A DNA stretch of 64,000 nucleotides from Pseudomonas viridiflava (lineage in GTDB: Bacteria > Pseudomonadota > Gammaproteobacteria > Pseudomonadales > Pseudomonadaceae). The position numbers and the translations under genes were made by a program. Positions 38,165 to 46,400 of the stretch are shown here, in pieces; within the stretch, counting starts at the first letter, position 1, and the number at the start of each line of letters is the position of its first letter. The stretch is taken from NCBI RefSeq assembly GCF_900585905.1, contig NZ_UTVH01000121.1, forward strand, positions 248,001 through 312,000, in the 5' to 3' direction. The notes under the pieces are model-generated. The model was not told the origin of the DNA. It saw nothing but the letters and a program-made list of their open reading frames with translations, and made no database searches.

Positions 38165-39343
38165 TCAGACAAACTGCGCTGCCGCGTACCCCGACGCCCA
38201 GGCCCACTGGAAGTTGAAGCCGCCCAGATGGCCGCTGACATCCAGCACTTCGCCGACAAAATACAGGCCGGGCGACTTCAGCGATTCCATGGTCTTTGAC
38301 GACACTTCGCGCGTGTCGATGCCGCCCAGGGTCACCTCCGCCGTGCGATAGCCTTCCGTGCCCGCCGGGACCACCTGCCAGTCCGCCAGCCTGTCGGCGA
38401 TATCGGCCAGCTCGGCATGGGTGTACTGCTTCATCGGCTTTGACACGAACCACTGCTCGGCGATCAGGTTGGCCATCTTTTTGGTGAAGATGTCCCCCAG
38501 CAGGGTTTTCAGCTCGCTGTTGGGTCGCTCGGCCTGCTGCTGGTTGAGCCAGGCTGGCACATCGTGATCGGGCATCAGGTTGATCTGCACGCTGTCGCCG
38601 GCCTGCCAGAACGATGAAATCTGCAGGATCGCCGGGCCACTGAGGCCGCGGTGGGTAAACAGGATGTTCTCGCGAAAGCTTTCGTCGTTGCAGCTCACCA
38701 GACAATCAACCGAGGTGCCGGACAGCTCGGTGCACAGCGTCTTGAGCTGGTCGGTGATGGTGAACGGCACCAGGCCTGCGCGGGTCGGCAGCAGCGTATG
38801 GCCGAACTGTTTGCCGACCTGGTAGCCAAAGCCGGTGGCACCCAGCGTCGGGATCGACAGGCCGCCCGTGGCGATCACCAGAGACTGACAATTGAGAGGG
38901 CCCAGGGTCGTGTGCAGGGTGTAGCAGTGTTCGGACTTGTCGATCTGCTGCACCGAGGTGTCCATGTGCAACTCGACGCCGGCCTGGCTGCATTCATCCA
39001 GCAGCAGCTCAAGGATGTCGCTGGACTTATTGTCGCAGAACAGCTGACCCAGCTTTTTCTCGTGATACGGCACGCCGTGTTTGCCCACCAGAGCGATGAA
39101 ATCCCACTGGGTGTAACGCGCCAGCGCCGATTTGCAGAAATGCGGGTTCTGCGAGAGGAAATTGGCCGGCTCGGTATACAGGTTGGTGAAATTGCAGCGC
39201 CCGCCGCCGGACATGAGGATCTTCTTGCCGGGCTTGTTGGCGTGATCGATCAGCATCACCTTGCGGCCCCGGCCAGCGGCGGTCAGCGCGCACATCAAAC
39301 CTGCGGCGCCAGCGCCAATGATCACAACGTCAGTAACGGGCAA
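38165..39343 (-). CDS. HI0933-family FAD-dependent oxidoreductase (YhiN-like)
   Basis: 392 residues from a TTG start (PVTDVVIIGAGAAGLMCAL) preceded by GAGGA at 7 bases; a GTG 30 bases upstream is possible but lacks support. GAGAAGLM binds FAD; KILMSGGGRCNFTN and HLGGFNFQWAWASGYAA are hallmark family motifs. The reaction is not known for the family. Next to dbpA but separated by a repeat. Confidence 0.9.
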   Translation of the reverse strand: MPVTDVVIIGAGAAGLMCALTAAGRGRKVMLIDHANKPGKKILMSGGGRCNFTNLYTEPANFLSQNPHFCKSALARYTQWDFIALVGKHGVPYHEKKLGQLFCDNKSSDILELLLDECSQAGVELHMDTSVQQIDKSEHCYTLHTTLGPLNCQSLVIATGGLSIPTLGATGFGYQVGKQFGHTLLPTRAGLVPFTITDQLKTLCTELSGTSVDCLVSCNDESFRENILFTHRGLSGPAILQISSFWQAGDSVQINLMPDHDVPAWLNQQQAERPNSELKTLLGDIFTKKMANLIAEQWFVSKPMKQYTHAELADIADRLADWQVVPAGTEGYRTAEVTLGGIDTREVSSKTMESLKSPGLYFVGEVLDVSGHLGGFNFQWAWASGYAAAQFV

Positions 39344-39378
39344 AGCGAGTTCCTCGGGAGTAAATTGACACACTATTT

Positions 39379-39474
39379 TGTAGGAGCCAACTTGTTGGCG
39401 AGTTGCGTGTCAGACTCGACGCCTCGCCAACAGTGGGCACCAACAAGTGGGCACCAACAAGTCGGCTCCTACAG
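39379..39474. repeat. Palindromic repeat, family D, copy 1
   Basis: TGTAGGAGCCAACTTGTTGG at the left is mirrored by GTCGGCTCCTACA at the right. The right arm holds a perfect tandem duplication of a 14-base unit (GTGGGCACCAACAA) at 39433-39446 and 39447-39460, not seen in the other copies. Confidence 0.85.
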
Positions 39475-39486
39475 GTCAGCGGGGGA

Positions 39487-40866
39487 TTACAAAATGCGAA
39501 CGCGCAGCGATTTGCCTTTGATCTTGCCGTTGTTCAGGCGCTCCATGGCCTGCTTGGCGACGCCGCGTTCAACCGCGACATAGGCCTGGAAATCAAAGAT
39601 CGCGATCTTGCCCACCTGGGTACCTGCGATCCCGGCGTCGCCGGTCAGCGCACCCAGAATGTCGCCAGGGCGCAGCTTGTCCTTGCGGCCGGAGCCGATG
39701 CACAGCGTGCTCATGGTCGGCACCAGCGGCGCGCCGCCCGCACTTTTCAGGCTGTCGAGCTGATCCCAGCGCAGGGAGGCCTTCTGGATGTCTTCGATGG
39801 CGCGCGCACGCTGGCTCTCCGAAGGCGCCACCAGGCTGACTGCAATGCCGGTTTCACCGGCACGACCCGTACGGCCGACGCGGTGAATGTGCATTTCCGA
39901 ATCACGTGCCAGCTCGACGTTGATCACCATGTCCAGCGCATCGATGTCCAGACCGCGAGCGGCGACGTCAGTGGCGACCAGCACCGAGGTGCTGCGGTTG
40001 GCGAACATTGCCAGCACCTGATCACGATCACGCTGCTCCAGATCGCCATGCAGGCCGACGGCAGAAATGCCCTTGGCGGTCAGATGGTCGACCACTTCCT
40101 GGCATTGCTGCTTGGTGAAACAAAAGGCCACGCAGGACTGCGGACGGAAATGGCCAAGCACCTTGACCACCGCATCGAGGCGATCTTCCGGCGAGATCTC
40201 ATAGAAGATCTGTTCGATCTGGCTGTCGGCATGCAGCGCCTCGACCTTGACGGTCTGCGGGTCGCGCATGAATTTGGACGACAGCTGCTTGATGCCCACC
40301 GGATAGGTGGCGGAAAACAGCAAGGTCTGACGCTTGCTCGGGGTCTGGCCGATGATGTCAGCGATGGCGTCATAGAAGCCCATGTCCAGCATGCGGTCGG
40401 CTTCATCGAGGATCAGAGTGTTGAGGCCATCGAGCACCAGCGAGCCTTTGCGCAAGTGTTGCTGGATGCGCCCCGGGGTGCCGACGATGATGTGCGCGCC
40501 ATGCTCCAGCGAGCCGATCTGCGGGCCGAACGACACGCCGCCGCACAGCGTCAGGACCTTGATATTGTCTTCGGAACGGGCCAGACGACGAATTTCCTTC
40601 GCCACCTGGTCGGCCAGTTCGCGGGTCGGGCACAGCACCAGCGCCTGACAGCCGAAATAGCGCGGATTGATCGGGTTGAGCAGGCCGATACCGAAGGCCG
40701 CGGTCTTGCCGCTGCCGGTCTTGGCCTGAGCGATCAGGTCCATGCCCTTGAGAATCACCGGCAGGCTCTGCGCCTGAATCGGCGTCATCTGGGCATAACC
40801 GAGGGACTCCAGATTAGCCAGCATGGCGGCGGACAGAGGCAACGTATTGAAAGCGGTGTTAGTCAC
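39487..40866 (-). CDS. dbpA: ATP-dependent RNA helicase DbpA
   Basis: 459 residues. DEAD-box motifs: AQAKTGSGKTAAFG (Walker A), PTRELADQ, ILDEADRML, LFSATYP, and HRVGRTGRAG. The C-terminal ~75 residues (LCIGSGRKDKLRPGDILGALTGDAGIAGTQVGKI) are the DbpA RNA-recognition domain that binds 23S rRNA hairpin 92; the enzyme aids 50S assembly (family knowledge). A GTG start (VTNTAFNTLPLS) was chosen, the usual DbpA beginning. Confidence 0.95.
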   Translation of the reverse strand: MTNTAFNTLPLSAAMLANLESLGYAQMTPIQAQSLPVILKGMDLIAQAKTGSGKTAAFGIGLLNPINPRYFGCQALVLCPTRELADQVAKEIRRLARSEDNIKVLTLCGGVSFGPQIGSLEHGAHIIVGTPGRIQQHLRKGSLVLDGLNTLILDEADRMLDMGFYDAIADIIGQTPSKRQTLLFSATYPVGIKQLSSKFMRDPQTVKVEALHADSQIEQIFYEISPEDRLDAVVKVLGHFRPQSCVAFCFTKQQCQEVVDHLTAKGISAVGLHGDLEQRDRDQVLAMFANRSTSVLVATDVAARGLDIDALDMVINVELARDSEMHIHRVGRTGRAGETGIAVSLVAPSESQRARAIEDIQKASLRWDQLDSLKSAGGAPLVPTMSTLCIGSGRKDKLRPGDILGALTGDAGIAGTQVGKIAIFDFQAYVAVERGVAKQAMERLNNGKIKGKSLRVRIL

Positions 40867-40936
40867 GACGATGGACCTGCAAAACAAAATGTCGCGCAGT
40901 GTATCAGGTCGCAGGGCTATCAGGCTTCCTCCCGCA

Positions 40937-40971
40937 TGACGTGGGACCGGCCGGGCGGCGCTCCCACGTCA
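40937..40971. terminator. Inverted repeat between dbpA and the MFS gene
   Basis: TGACGTGGGA and TCCCACGTCA are inverted arms around a GC-rich loop. It lies downstream of no strong T-run, and could be a REP-type palindrome or weak terminator. Both neighbours are on the minus strand. Confidence 0.5.
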
Positions 40972-40991
40972 TCATCCACAAAAATTCTGCG

Positions 40992-42401
40992 CTAAGTAGC
41001 CGTCGCCTTCACGCCCCGCGCAGGCAGTTGCAGGAAAATCCCCGCTGCCAGCATCGCCATCACGCCGACGGTCATGAAGGTCAGCTGGAAGGCACCCAGT
41101 ACGCTGCTGACCTCACCTGTGGCCACCTGATCGGTAAAACCGCCCAGCAACGCCGCCGCGCAGGCCACGCCGAAACTGAGCGAGAGTTGAGCCACCACCG
41201 ACAGCAGGCTGTTGCCGCTGGCGGCACTGGCGTCGTCGAGGTCGATGAGGGTGACGGTGTTCATCGCCGTGAATTGCAGCGAATTCACCCCACCCAGAAA
41301 GCCCAGATGCACCAGCAGCAGCCAGTACGGGGTCTGCGCGTCCACCAGCGCCAGGCTCGACAGCAGCAGGCCGAGCAATAGCGTGTTGCCGGTGAGGATG
41401 GTTCGGTAGCCAAGACGATCGATCAGCCAGCGCGCCACTGACTTGGCAAACATTGCCGCAGCGGCCAGCGGCAGCATGCTCATCCCGGCCTGCGACGGGC
41501 TGTAGCCCAGCGCGACCTGCAGCAGCAGTGGCATCAGAAAGGGCAGTGCGCCGCTGCCCAGACGGGCGAACAGGTTGCCCAGGATGCCCACCGCGAAAGT
41601 GCGCGTGCGAAACAGTGAAGGCGCAAACAACGGTGCTTCGACGTGACCGGCGCGCAGCCAGTAGGCAGCCAGACAGCCAAAACCGCCGAACAGCAGCATG
41701 ACCACGCGCAAGTGCGGCAGATGCAGCTCACCCAGGCCTTCCAGCGCAATCGTGATCAACACCATGGCTGCGCCGAACAGGGCAAAACCGACGCCATCGA
41801 ACCGCGTGCGCCCGCCGCCAGCCAGGTTGGGGATGAAGTGATGCACCGCATAACAGCCCAGGATCCCTACTGGAATATTGATCAGAAAGATCCAGTGCCA
41901 GCTCAGGTATTCCACCATCCAGCCACCCAGGGTCGGCCCCAGCAACGGGCCCAGCAGGCCGGGCAGGGTGATGAAGCTCATGATCCGCACCAGCTCGGAG
42001 CGCGGGTAGGCGCGCAGCACGATGAGCCGGCCGATGGGCAGCATCAGCGCACCGCCCAGCGCCTGAACGATGCGTGCGCCGATCAGCACGTTCAACGTGG
42101 GGGAGACTGCGCACAGCAGTGAGCCGAAGGTGAACAGCAGGATCGCGCTGAAGAAGATCTGCTTGATGCCGAAACGGTCGGCAATCCAGCCGGACGCCGG
42201 AATCAGCAGCGCGATGGTCAGCATGTAGGCAATGACCACCGACTGCATGCGCAGCGGGTCTTCTGCCAGTGATCCAGCCATGGACGGCAATGCGGTATTG
42301 AGAATGGTGCCGTCCAGGCTCTGCATGAAGAAGGCGATCGCCACCACCCAGGGCAGCCAGCGCAGGGTTTTTTCGTCCAGAAGCGGGGTTGAGGTGGGCA
42401 T
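40992..42401 (-). CDS. mdtD: Multidrug MFS exporter, DHA2 family (MdtD)
   Basis: 469 residues. FMQSLDGTILNTALPSMAGSL is motif D1, GWIADRFGIKQIF motif A and ITLPGLLGPLLGPTLGGWMVEYLSWHWIFLINIP motif C of 14-helix drug:H+ antiporters. It should expel drugs or toxic metabolites using the proton gradient. ATG 42401 (MPTSTPLLDEKTL) was chosen; longer frames add a hydrophilic tail without similarity. Confidence 0.9.
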   Translation of the reverse strand: MPTSTPLLDEKTLRWLPWVVAIAFFMQSLDGTILNTALPSMAGSLAEDPLRMQSVVIAYMLTIALLIPASGWIADRFGIKQIFFSAILLFTFGSLLCAVSPTLNVLIGARIVQALGGALMLPIGRLIVLRAYPRSELVRIMSFITLPGLLGPLLGPTLGGWMVEYLSWHWIFLINIPVGILGCYAVHHFIPNLAGGGRTRFDGVGFALFGAAMVLITIALEGLGELHLPHLRVVMLLFGGFGCLAAYWLRAGHVEAPLFAPSLFRTRTFAVGILGNLFARLGSGALPFLMPLLLQVALGYSPSQAGMSMLPLAAAAMFAKSVARWLIDRLGYRTILTGNTLLLGLLLSSLALVDAQTPYWLLLVHLGFLGGVNSLQFTAMNTVTLIDLDDASAASGNSLLSVVAQLSLSFGVACAAALLGGFTDQVATGEVSSVLGAFQLTFMTVGVMAMLAAGIFLQLPARGVKATAT

Positions 42402-42524
42402 TGGGGTCCTCGATTTTTTTGCTGTTTTCGCAGGTCGCGATTGATGCGAGCCAGATACATCGCCTTCGCAGCCTGCGGCAGCTCTCATCAAACACAATGC
42501 AACTGCCTGGTTTAGAGCACGTTT

Positions 42525-42592
42525 TGTAGCAGCCAACTTGTTGGCGAGACGGTGTCAGTCACGCCGCCTCGCCAACAAGTTGGCTCCTACAG
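42525..42592. repeat. Palindromic repeat, family D, copy 2
   Basis: TGTAGCAGCCAACTTGTTGG is mirrored by CAACAAGTTGGCTCCTACAG, with GGCGAGACGGTGTCAGTCAC-type centre. Lies between mdtD and the PmbA-type gene. Confidence 0.88.
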
Positions 42593-42627
42593 TTCAATGT
42601 TTGCTGCTCTACGGGCGATTGGTGCTG

Positions 42628-43953
42628 CTACAGCGTCAGCGTCAGGCGGCTGATCAATGCGCCGGGCAGCTGGCTTGAGGCTGTCTGTCGCTGACTATAG
42701 GTACTGGTGGAGAGGATGAGTTCCCGCTCTTTGGTCAGTTCTTCCAGCGCGCTGCCCAGCAGGCTGAAAACGCTGTCGTCGAAGCGCATGGTGCTGACCG
42801 GTGCCTGAATCTTGCCGTCTTCGACCCAGAAGGTGGCAAAGCGGGTCATGCCGGTAAGCCGCGCCGCGGCCTGATCCGAGTAGTTCAGGTACCAGAGGTT
42901 GCCGATGTACAGGCCGGTGCCGAGTTTTTCCAGCACCTGATCCAGCGCCAGACCACCCGCCGCCATGCTCAGCGAAGCGGGGGACTCCCAAGGCTCTGCG
43001 CCATTGGCCTGCAGACAGTATTCAGCGGCACTGGCCGACCCCACCAGGGTTTCCCGGCCGGCGCCCGCGACGATCAGTGGCAGGTCCCGGCGTGGGTGAC
43101 CTTCGCTGGAAAATGCCGGAGAGAGCGAGCCGCTGACCTGCTCGGTCAGGTTCACCAACGGGCTCAGGCAAGCTTCGCCACTGTACAGCCGTTGCAGCGC
43201 GCTGGTCTTGGTGGCCAGAGCCTGCGCGGAGAAACCGCCCCAGCCGAGCATGCCAATGATCTCGTCCATGGCCGCTGGCGCCAGATACGCGCGGTATTGT
43301 CCCGGCGTCAGGGTTTTCGAGGGCTTGCCCAAATGGTCCAGTTGCGCGCGTGCAAGCTGGAAACGGCGCGCGAACGCAGCCTCGTCCCACTGCTCACCTG
43401 CATAGTTGGCCTTGACTGCCTGGCCATTGGCGTGAAACAGGCTCCAGTCGAAATTGAAACTGTTGGCTTCGTGCCAGCCCAGCGCCCCCCAAGAACTGGC
43501 AAACCCGCGATACAGCGGCCCGGCGGCATAGAAACCCACCAGATCCAGGCCTGCGCCGAGGGCAGCAATCTGTTCCACCACCTGTGCGCTGTCCGGCAGC
43601 GGCGAGCGCTGCGCGTGGCTGCTGTGCCAGGCCTCGGTATTGGGCTGCAGGTAGGGGTCTTTATCGAGCGAGGTCAGGGTGGCACGCAACTGCTGCAGGC
43701 CACCCAGCAAGCGCTGCGCGTCCACGTCGCCGTCGCCACATAGCGTCAGTTGCAGGTCGGCGTGGCGTTCGTGCTCGATCAGCTTGAGCGTAACGCTGGC
43801 TTGCTGCACATGACCCGCCTGGCGCACGCGGGCGTGATTGAAGCGGATGAAGTCCGACTCTTCGGCGTTGTAGGCCAGGGTGAAACGTTCGTCTGCAGCC
43901 AGGGCACCGTTGAGGGTGGCGACCAGGGCTTGAAACTGTTGCTGATGGGACAT
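42628..43953 (-). CDS. PmbA/TldE-family protein
   Basis: 441 residues of the TldD/PmbA fold without the HExxxH zinc motif, so the TldE/PmbA-like partner. WHEANSFNFDWSLFHANGQAVKANYAG and GGFSAQALATKTSALQRLYSGE are family features. In E. coli TldD and TldE form a heterodimeric protease acting on unfolded peptides (established). The start is coupled to the TldD-like gene (TGATG junction at 43955-43951). Too divergent to be the main pmbA of the genome. Confidence 0.85.
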   Translation of the reverse strand: MSHQQQFQALVATLNGALAADERFTLAYNAEESDFIRFNHARVRQAGHVQQASVTLKLIEHERHADLQLTLCGDGDVDAQRLLGGLQQLRATLTSLDKDPYLQPNTEAWHSSHAQRSPLPDSAQVVEQIAALGAGLDLVGFYAAGPLYRGFASSWGALGWHEANSFNFDWSLFHANGQAVKANYAGEQWDEAAFARRFQLARAQLDHLGKPSKTLTPGQYRAYLAPAAMDEIIGMLGWGGFSAQALATKTSALQRLYSGEACLSPLVNLTEQVSGSLSPAFSSEGHPRRDLPLIVAGAGRETLVGSASAAEYCLQANGAEPWESPASLSMAAGGLALDQVLEKLGTGLYIGNLWYLNYSDQAAARLTGMTRFATFWVEDGKIQAPVSTMRFDDSVFSLLGSALEELTKERELILSTSTYSQRQTASSQLPGALISRLTLTL

Positions 43954-45395
43954 CAGGCCTCGCCTCCAAAAACATCGACGTGCTTGAACACGCAGGCAGG
44001 CGAGGCGTGACCGACACGCACCACCTGGTTGGGTTCGCCCTTGCCGCAATTGGGCGTGCCGAGGACCTTGAAAGTGCTGGCGTCGCCCACGGCACTGAGG
44101 TTTTTCCAGAACTGCGCCGAAATCGCCCGGTAGTTGGGGTTTTTCACCACCCCTTTGAGCTCGCCGTCTTCGATCAACTGGCCCCACTCGCAGCCGAACT
44201 GGAATTTGTTGCGGGCGTCGTCAATTGACCACGAGCGGTTGGTGGACATCAGTACGCCGTGTTCGATGTTGCCGATCAGTTGTTCGAGGGGCTGGTCGCC
44301 AGGCTCGATGTTGAGGTTTGCCATGCGGTCGATGGGCGGGCGGTTCCAGTTGCAGGCGCGGCTGTTGGCGACCCCCGGCATGTCCGCGCGATATTGCGAC
44401 AGCGCGCCGCCCAACGGGCGTTCCAGCAGGCCGTTGCGAATCAGAAACTGCTTGCTCGCTGCAGTGCCATCGTCGTCGTGACTGTAACTGGCCAGTTGCT
44501 CGGGGATGTCCGGGTCGAAGGTCACGTTGAGCAGCTCCGAGCCATAGTGCAGATGGCCGAAATCGCTCGCCTTGACGAAGCTGGTGCCTGCGTAGTTGCG
44601 CTCGTCGCCGAGAATGCGGTCCAGCTCCAGCGGATGGCCGATGGACTCGTGGATCTGCAGGATCATCTGGTCGGGCATCAACAGCAGGTCGCGGGGGCCA
44701 TTGGGGGTGTTGGGCGCCATGATCAGTTGCAGCGCCTGATCGGCCACCTGAGCGGCGGCCCCCACCAGGCCGCAGTTGGCGATGACTTCCATGCCGCCCT
44801 GCTGGCCGAAGTTGTCGCGCCCCAGGCTGCGGGTCTGGCTGTCACTGCCGTCGTAGGCAGTGACGGTCATGCCGGGATAGACAAAACGCTGCGCCTTGCG
44901 GATCTGCGCACCGGCGCTGTTGAGGTAAATCTGTTCGACGTTTTCCAGGCCCAGGCTGACTTGCCAGTTCACCAGCCGGTCATCCCTGGGCACCGCGCTG
45001 GACTCGTTCATCAACAGCTGGATGCAGTCGCTCAGCGGCGCAAAGGCATCCTGCACATGGGGCGACAGGTAGTCGGCGCGGGCCGTGGCCACTGCATGAT
45101 CGCTGAGGTCGAGCAGTGCGTGGGGGGCAAGCCTGCGCGCCTGCTCTTCGGCCCGCTGCAGCGCCGCCTGCAACCCGCGCTGGGAGATGTCGCGGGTGGC
45201 AGCGTAGGTCTCGACGCCATTGAGCCGCACCGTCAGCATCGCGCCTTCATCGCTGCTCAGATGCGGCGGTTCGGCAACATTCTTGCGCACGCATAAATGC
45301 TGGCTGGTCTGGCGCACGTAGCGCAGGGAAAAGAACTGGGCGCGACTCTGCAGGGCGGCAAACCGCTGCGAGAGCTGGGCGGAAAGATCGAACAT
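43953..45395 (-). CDS. TldD-family zinc metalloprotease
   Basis: 480 residues. The zinc motif HExxxH is at residues 249-254 (LQIHESIGHPLELDRILGDE), the TldD active site; a third Cys ligand region follows in GTPNCGKGEPNQVVRVGHASPACVF. It should form a heterodimer with the gene product downstream. The ATG at 45395 lies 25 bases past the RraA-like stop, so one transcript with rraA-like and pmbA-like is likely. Probably a second TldD copy distinct from the housekeeping gene. Confidence 0.88.
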   Translation of the reverse strand: MFDLSAQLSQRFAALQSRAQFFSLRYVRQTSQHLCVRKNVAEPPHLSSDEGAMLTVRLNGVETYAATRDISQRGLQAALQRAEEQARRLAPHALLDLSDHAVATARADYLSPHVQDAFAPLSDCIQLLMNESSAVPRDDRLVNWQVSLGLENVEQIYLNSAGAQIRKAQRFVYPGMTVTAYDGSDSQTRSLGRDNFGQQGGMEVIANCGLVGAAAQVADQALQLIMAPNTPNGPRDLLLMPDQMILQIHESIGHPLELDRILGDERNYAGTSFVKASDFGHLHYGSELLNVTFDPDIPEQLASYSHDDDGTAASKQFLIRNGLLERPLGGALSQYRADMPGVANSRACNWNRPPIDRMANLNIEPGDQPLEQLIGNIEHGVLMSTNRSWSIDDARNKFQFGCEWGQLIEDGELKGVVKNPNYRAISAQFWKNLSAVGDASTFKVLGTPNCGKGEPNQVVRVGHASPACVFKHVDVFGGEA

Positions 45396-45420
45396 GCAGA
45401 GTGGCCTCAATGTCGGGAAG

Positions 45421-46116
45421 TTACAGTGGGCAGCCCTTGGCGCGCAGGATGGCGTCGAAACGGTCCGGATCCAGGGTGCCAGCTTCGATGGCCGCCAGAG
45501 TGGCCTGTTCACGCGCCAGCAGGTCCTGGCAACGCACCAGCAACTCCGGCAGTTCGGCACGGGCGGCAGCGACTACGCCGTCGCCGTCGCCGATCATCAG
45601 GTCGCCGGGCATGACCAGCATGCCGGCGCAGGAAATCGGCACGTTGATCTCGCCGCCGCCGTCAGTGCTCGGGCCGCGATGCACGCCGCCGATGGCGTAG
45701 GCGGGCAGTTCGCCGGTTTGCCATTCGTCCAGGTCACGCAGCGCGCCGTTGATGACCACGCCGACGATACCGGCCTTGAGCGCCATGGCGCGCATGATGC
45801 CGCCAAACACTGCGCGGGTCAGGTCGGCGCTGCCGTCGATCACCAGCACATCACCGGGACGCGCCATTTGCATGGCCTTGAGGATCATCAGGTTGTCGCC
45901 CGGACGCACGCGCACCGTCAGCGCGCTGCCCAGCATCGGCGCATTGCCGTGGAACGACTTGAGGCCCAGACCGCCAACATTGCGGCCCAGACAATCGCTG
46001 ACCGCCGCTGCCGGGATCTTGCTGAACGCGGTCAGCCATTTCGGGTCAAGGGGCTCGGCGTTGGGGTTGATCAGGTAGCCGGTGGGCCATTTGCTCGAAG
46101 AAACGACATCAAACAT
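45421..46116 (-). CDS. RraA-family protein (aldolase-type or RNase E regulator-like)
   Basis: 231 residues. GDNLMILKAMQMARPGDVLVIDGSADLTRAVFGGIMRAMALKAGIVGVVINGALRDLDEW is the RraA core with the Gly-Asp and Arg-Asp catalytic-type residues used by the HMG/CHA aldolases. It is longer than E. coli RraA (161 aa) and may be an aldolase, not an RNase inhibitor. ATG 46116 with GAGG at 8 bases was chosen; an ATG at 46140 is possible. Confidence 0.85.
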   Translation of the reverse strand: MFDVVSSSKWPTGYLINPNAEPLDPKWLTAFSKIPAAAVSDCLGRNVGGLGLKSFHGNAPMLGSALTVRVRPGDNLMILKAMQMARPGDVLVIDGSADLTRAVFGGIMRAMALKAGIVGVVINGALRDLDEWQTGELPAYAIGGVHRGPSTDGGGEINVPISCAGMLVMPGDLMIGDGDGVVAAARAELPELLVRCQDLLAREQATLAAIEAGTLDPDRFDAILRAKGCPL

Positions 46117-46249
46117 GGAGTAAGCCTCGTGGCCAGTCATTGCCGGCTTGTGGATTTTTGCGGGGAGGTAATGGCGCTAGATTAGGCCTGTGGCCATGTC
46201 AGGAGCAAGCGCGGGAGTGCCCCGCGCTGTCGTGCAGCAACCACGGATC

Positions 46250-46317
46250 TGTAGGAGCCAACTTGTTGGCGAGACGGCGTAACTGACATCGTCTCGCCAA
46301 CCAGTTGACGCCTACAG
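46250..46317. repeat. Palindromic repeat, family D, copy 3
   Basis: TGTAGGAGCCAACTTGTTGG left arm, CCAGTTGACGCCTACAG right arm with two mismatches. Located between the RraA-like gene and betA. Confidence 0.88.
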
Positions 46318-46400
46318 AAAAGCAGTCCAAATCAGGAAGGTGTGTTTCGTTTAACGAGAAGGAATTCAGCCCCCCGACAACGGCCGGGAGGGCTGCACAT

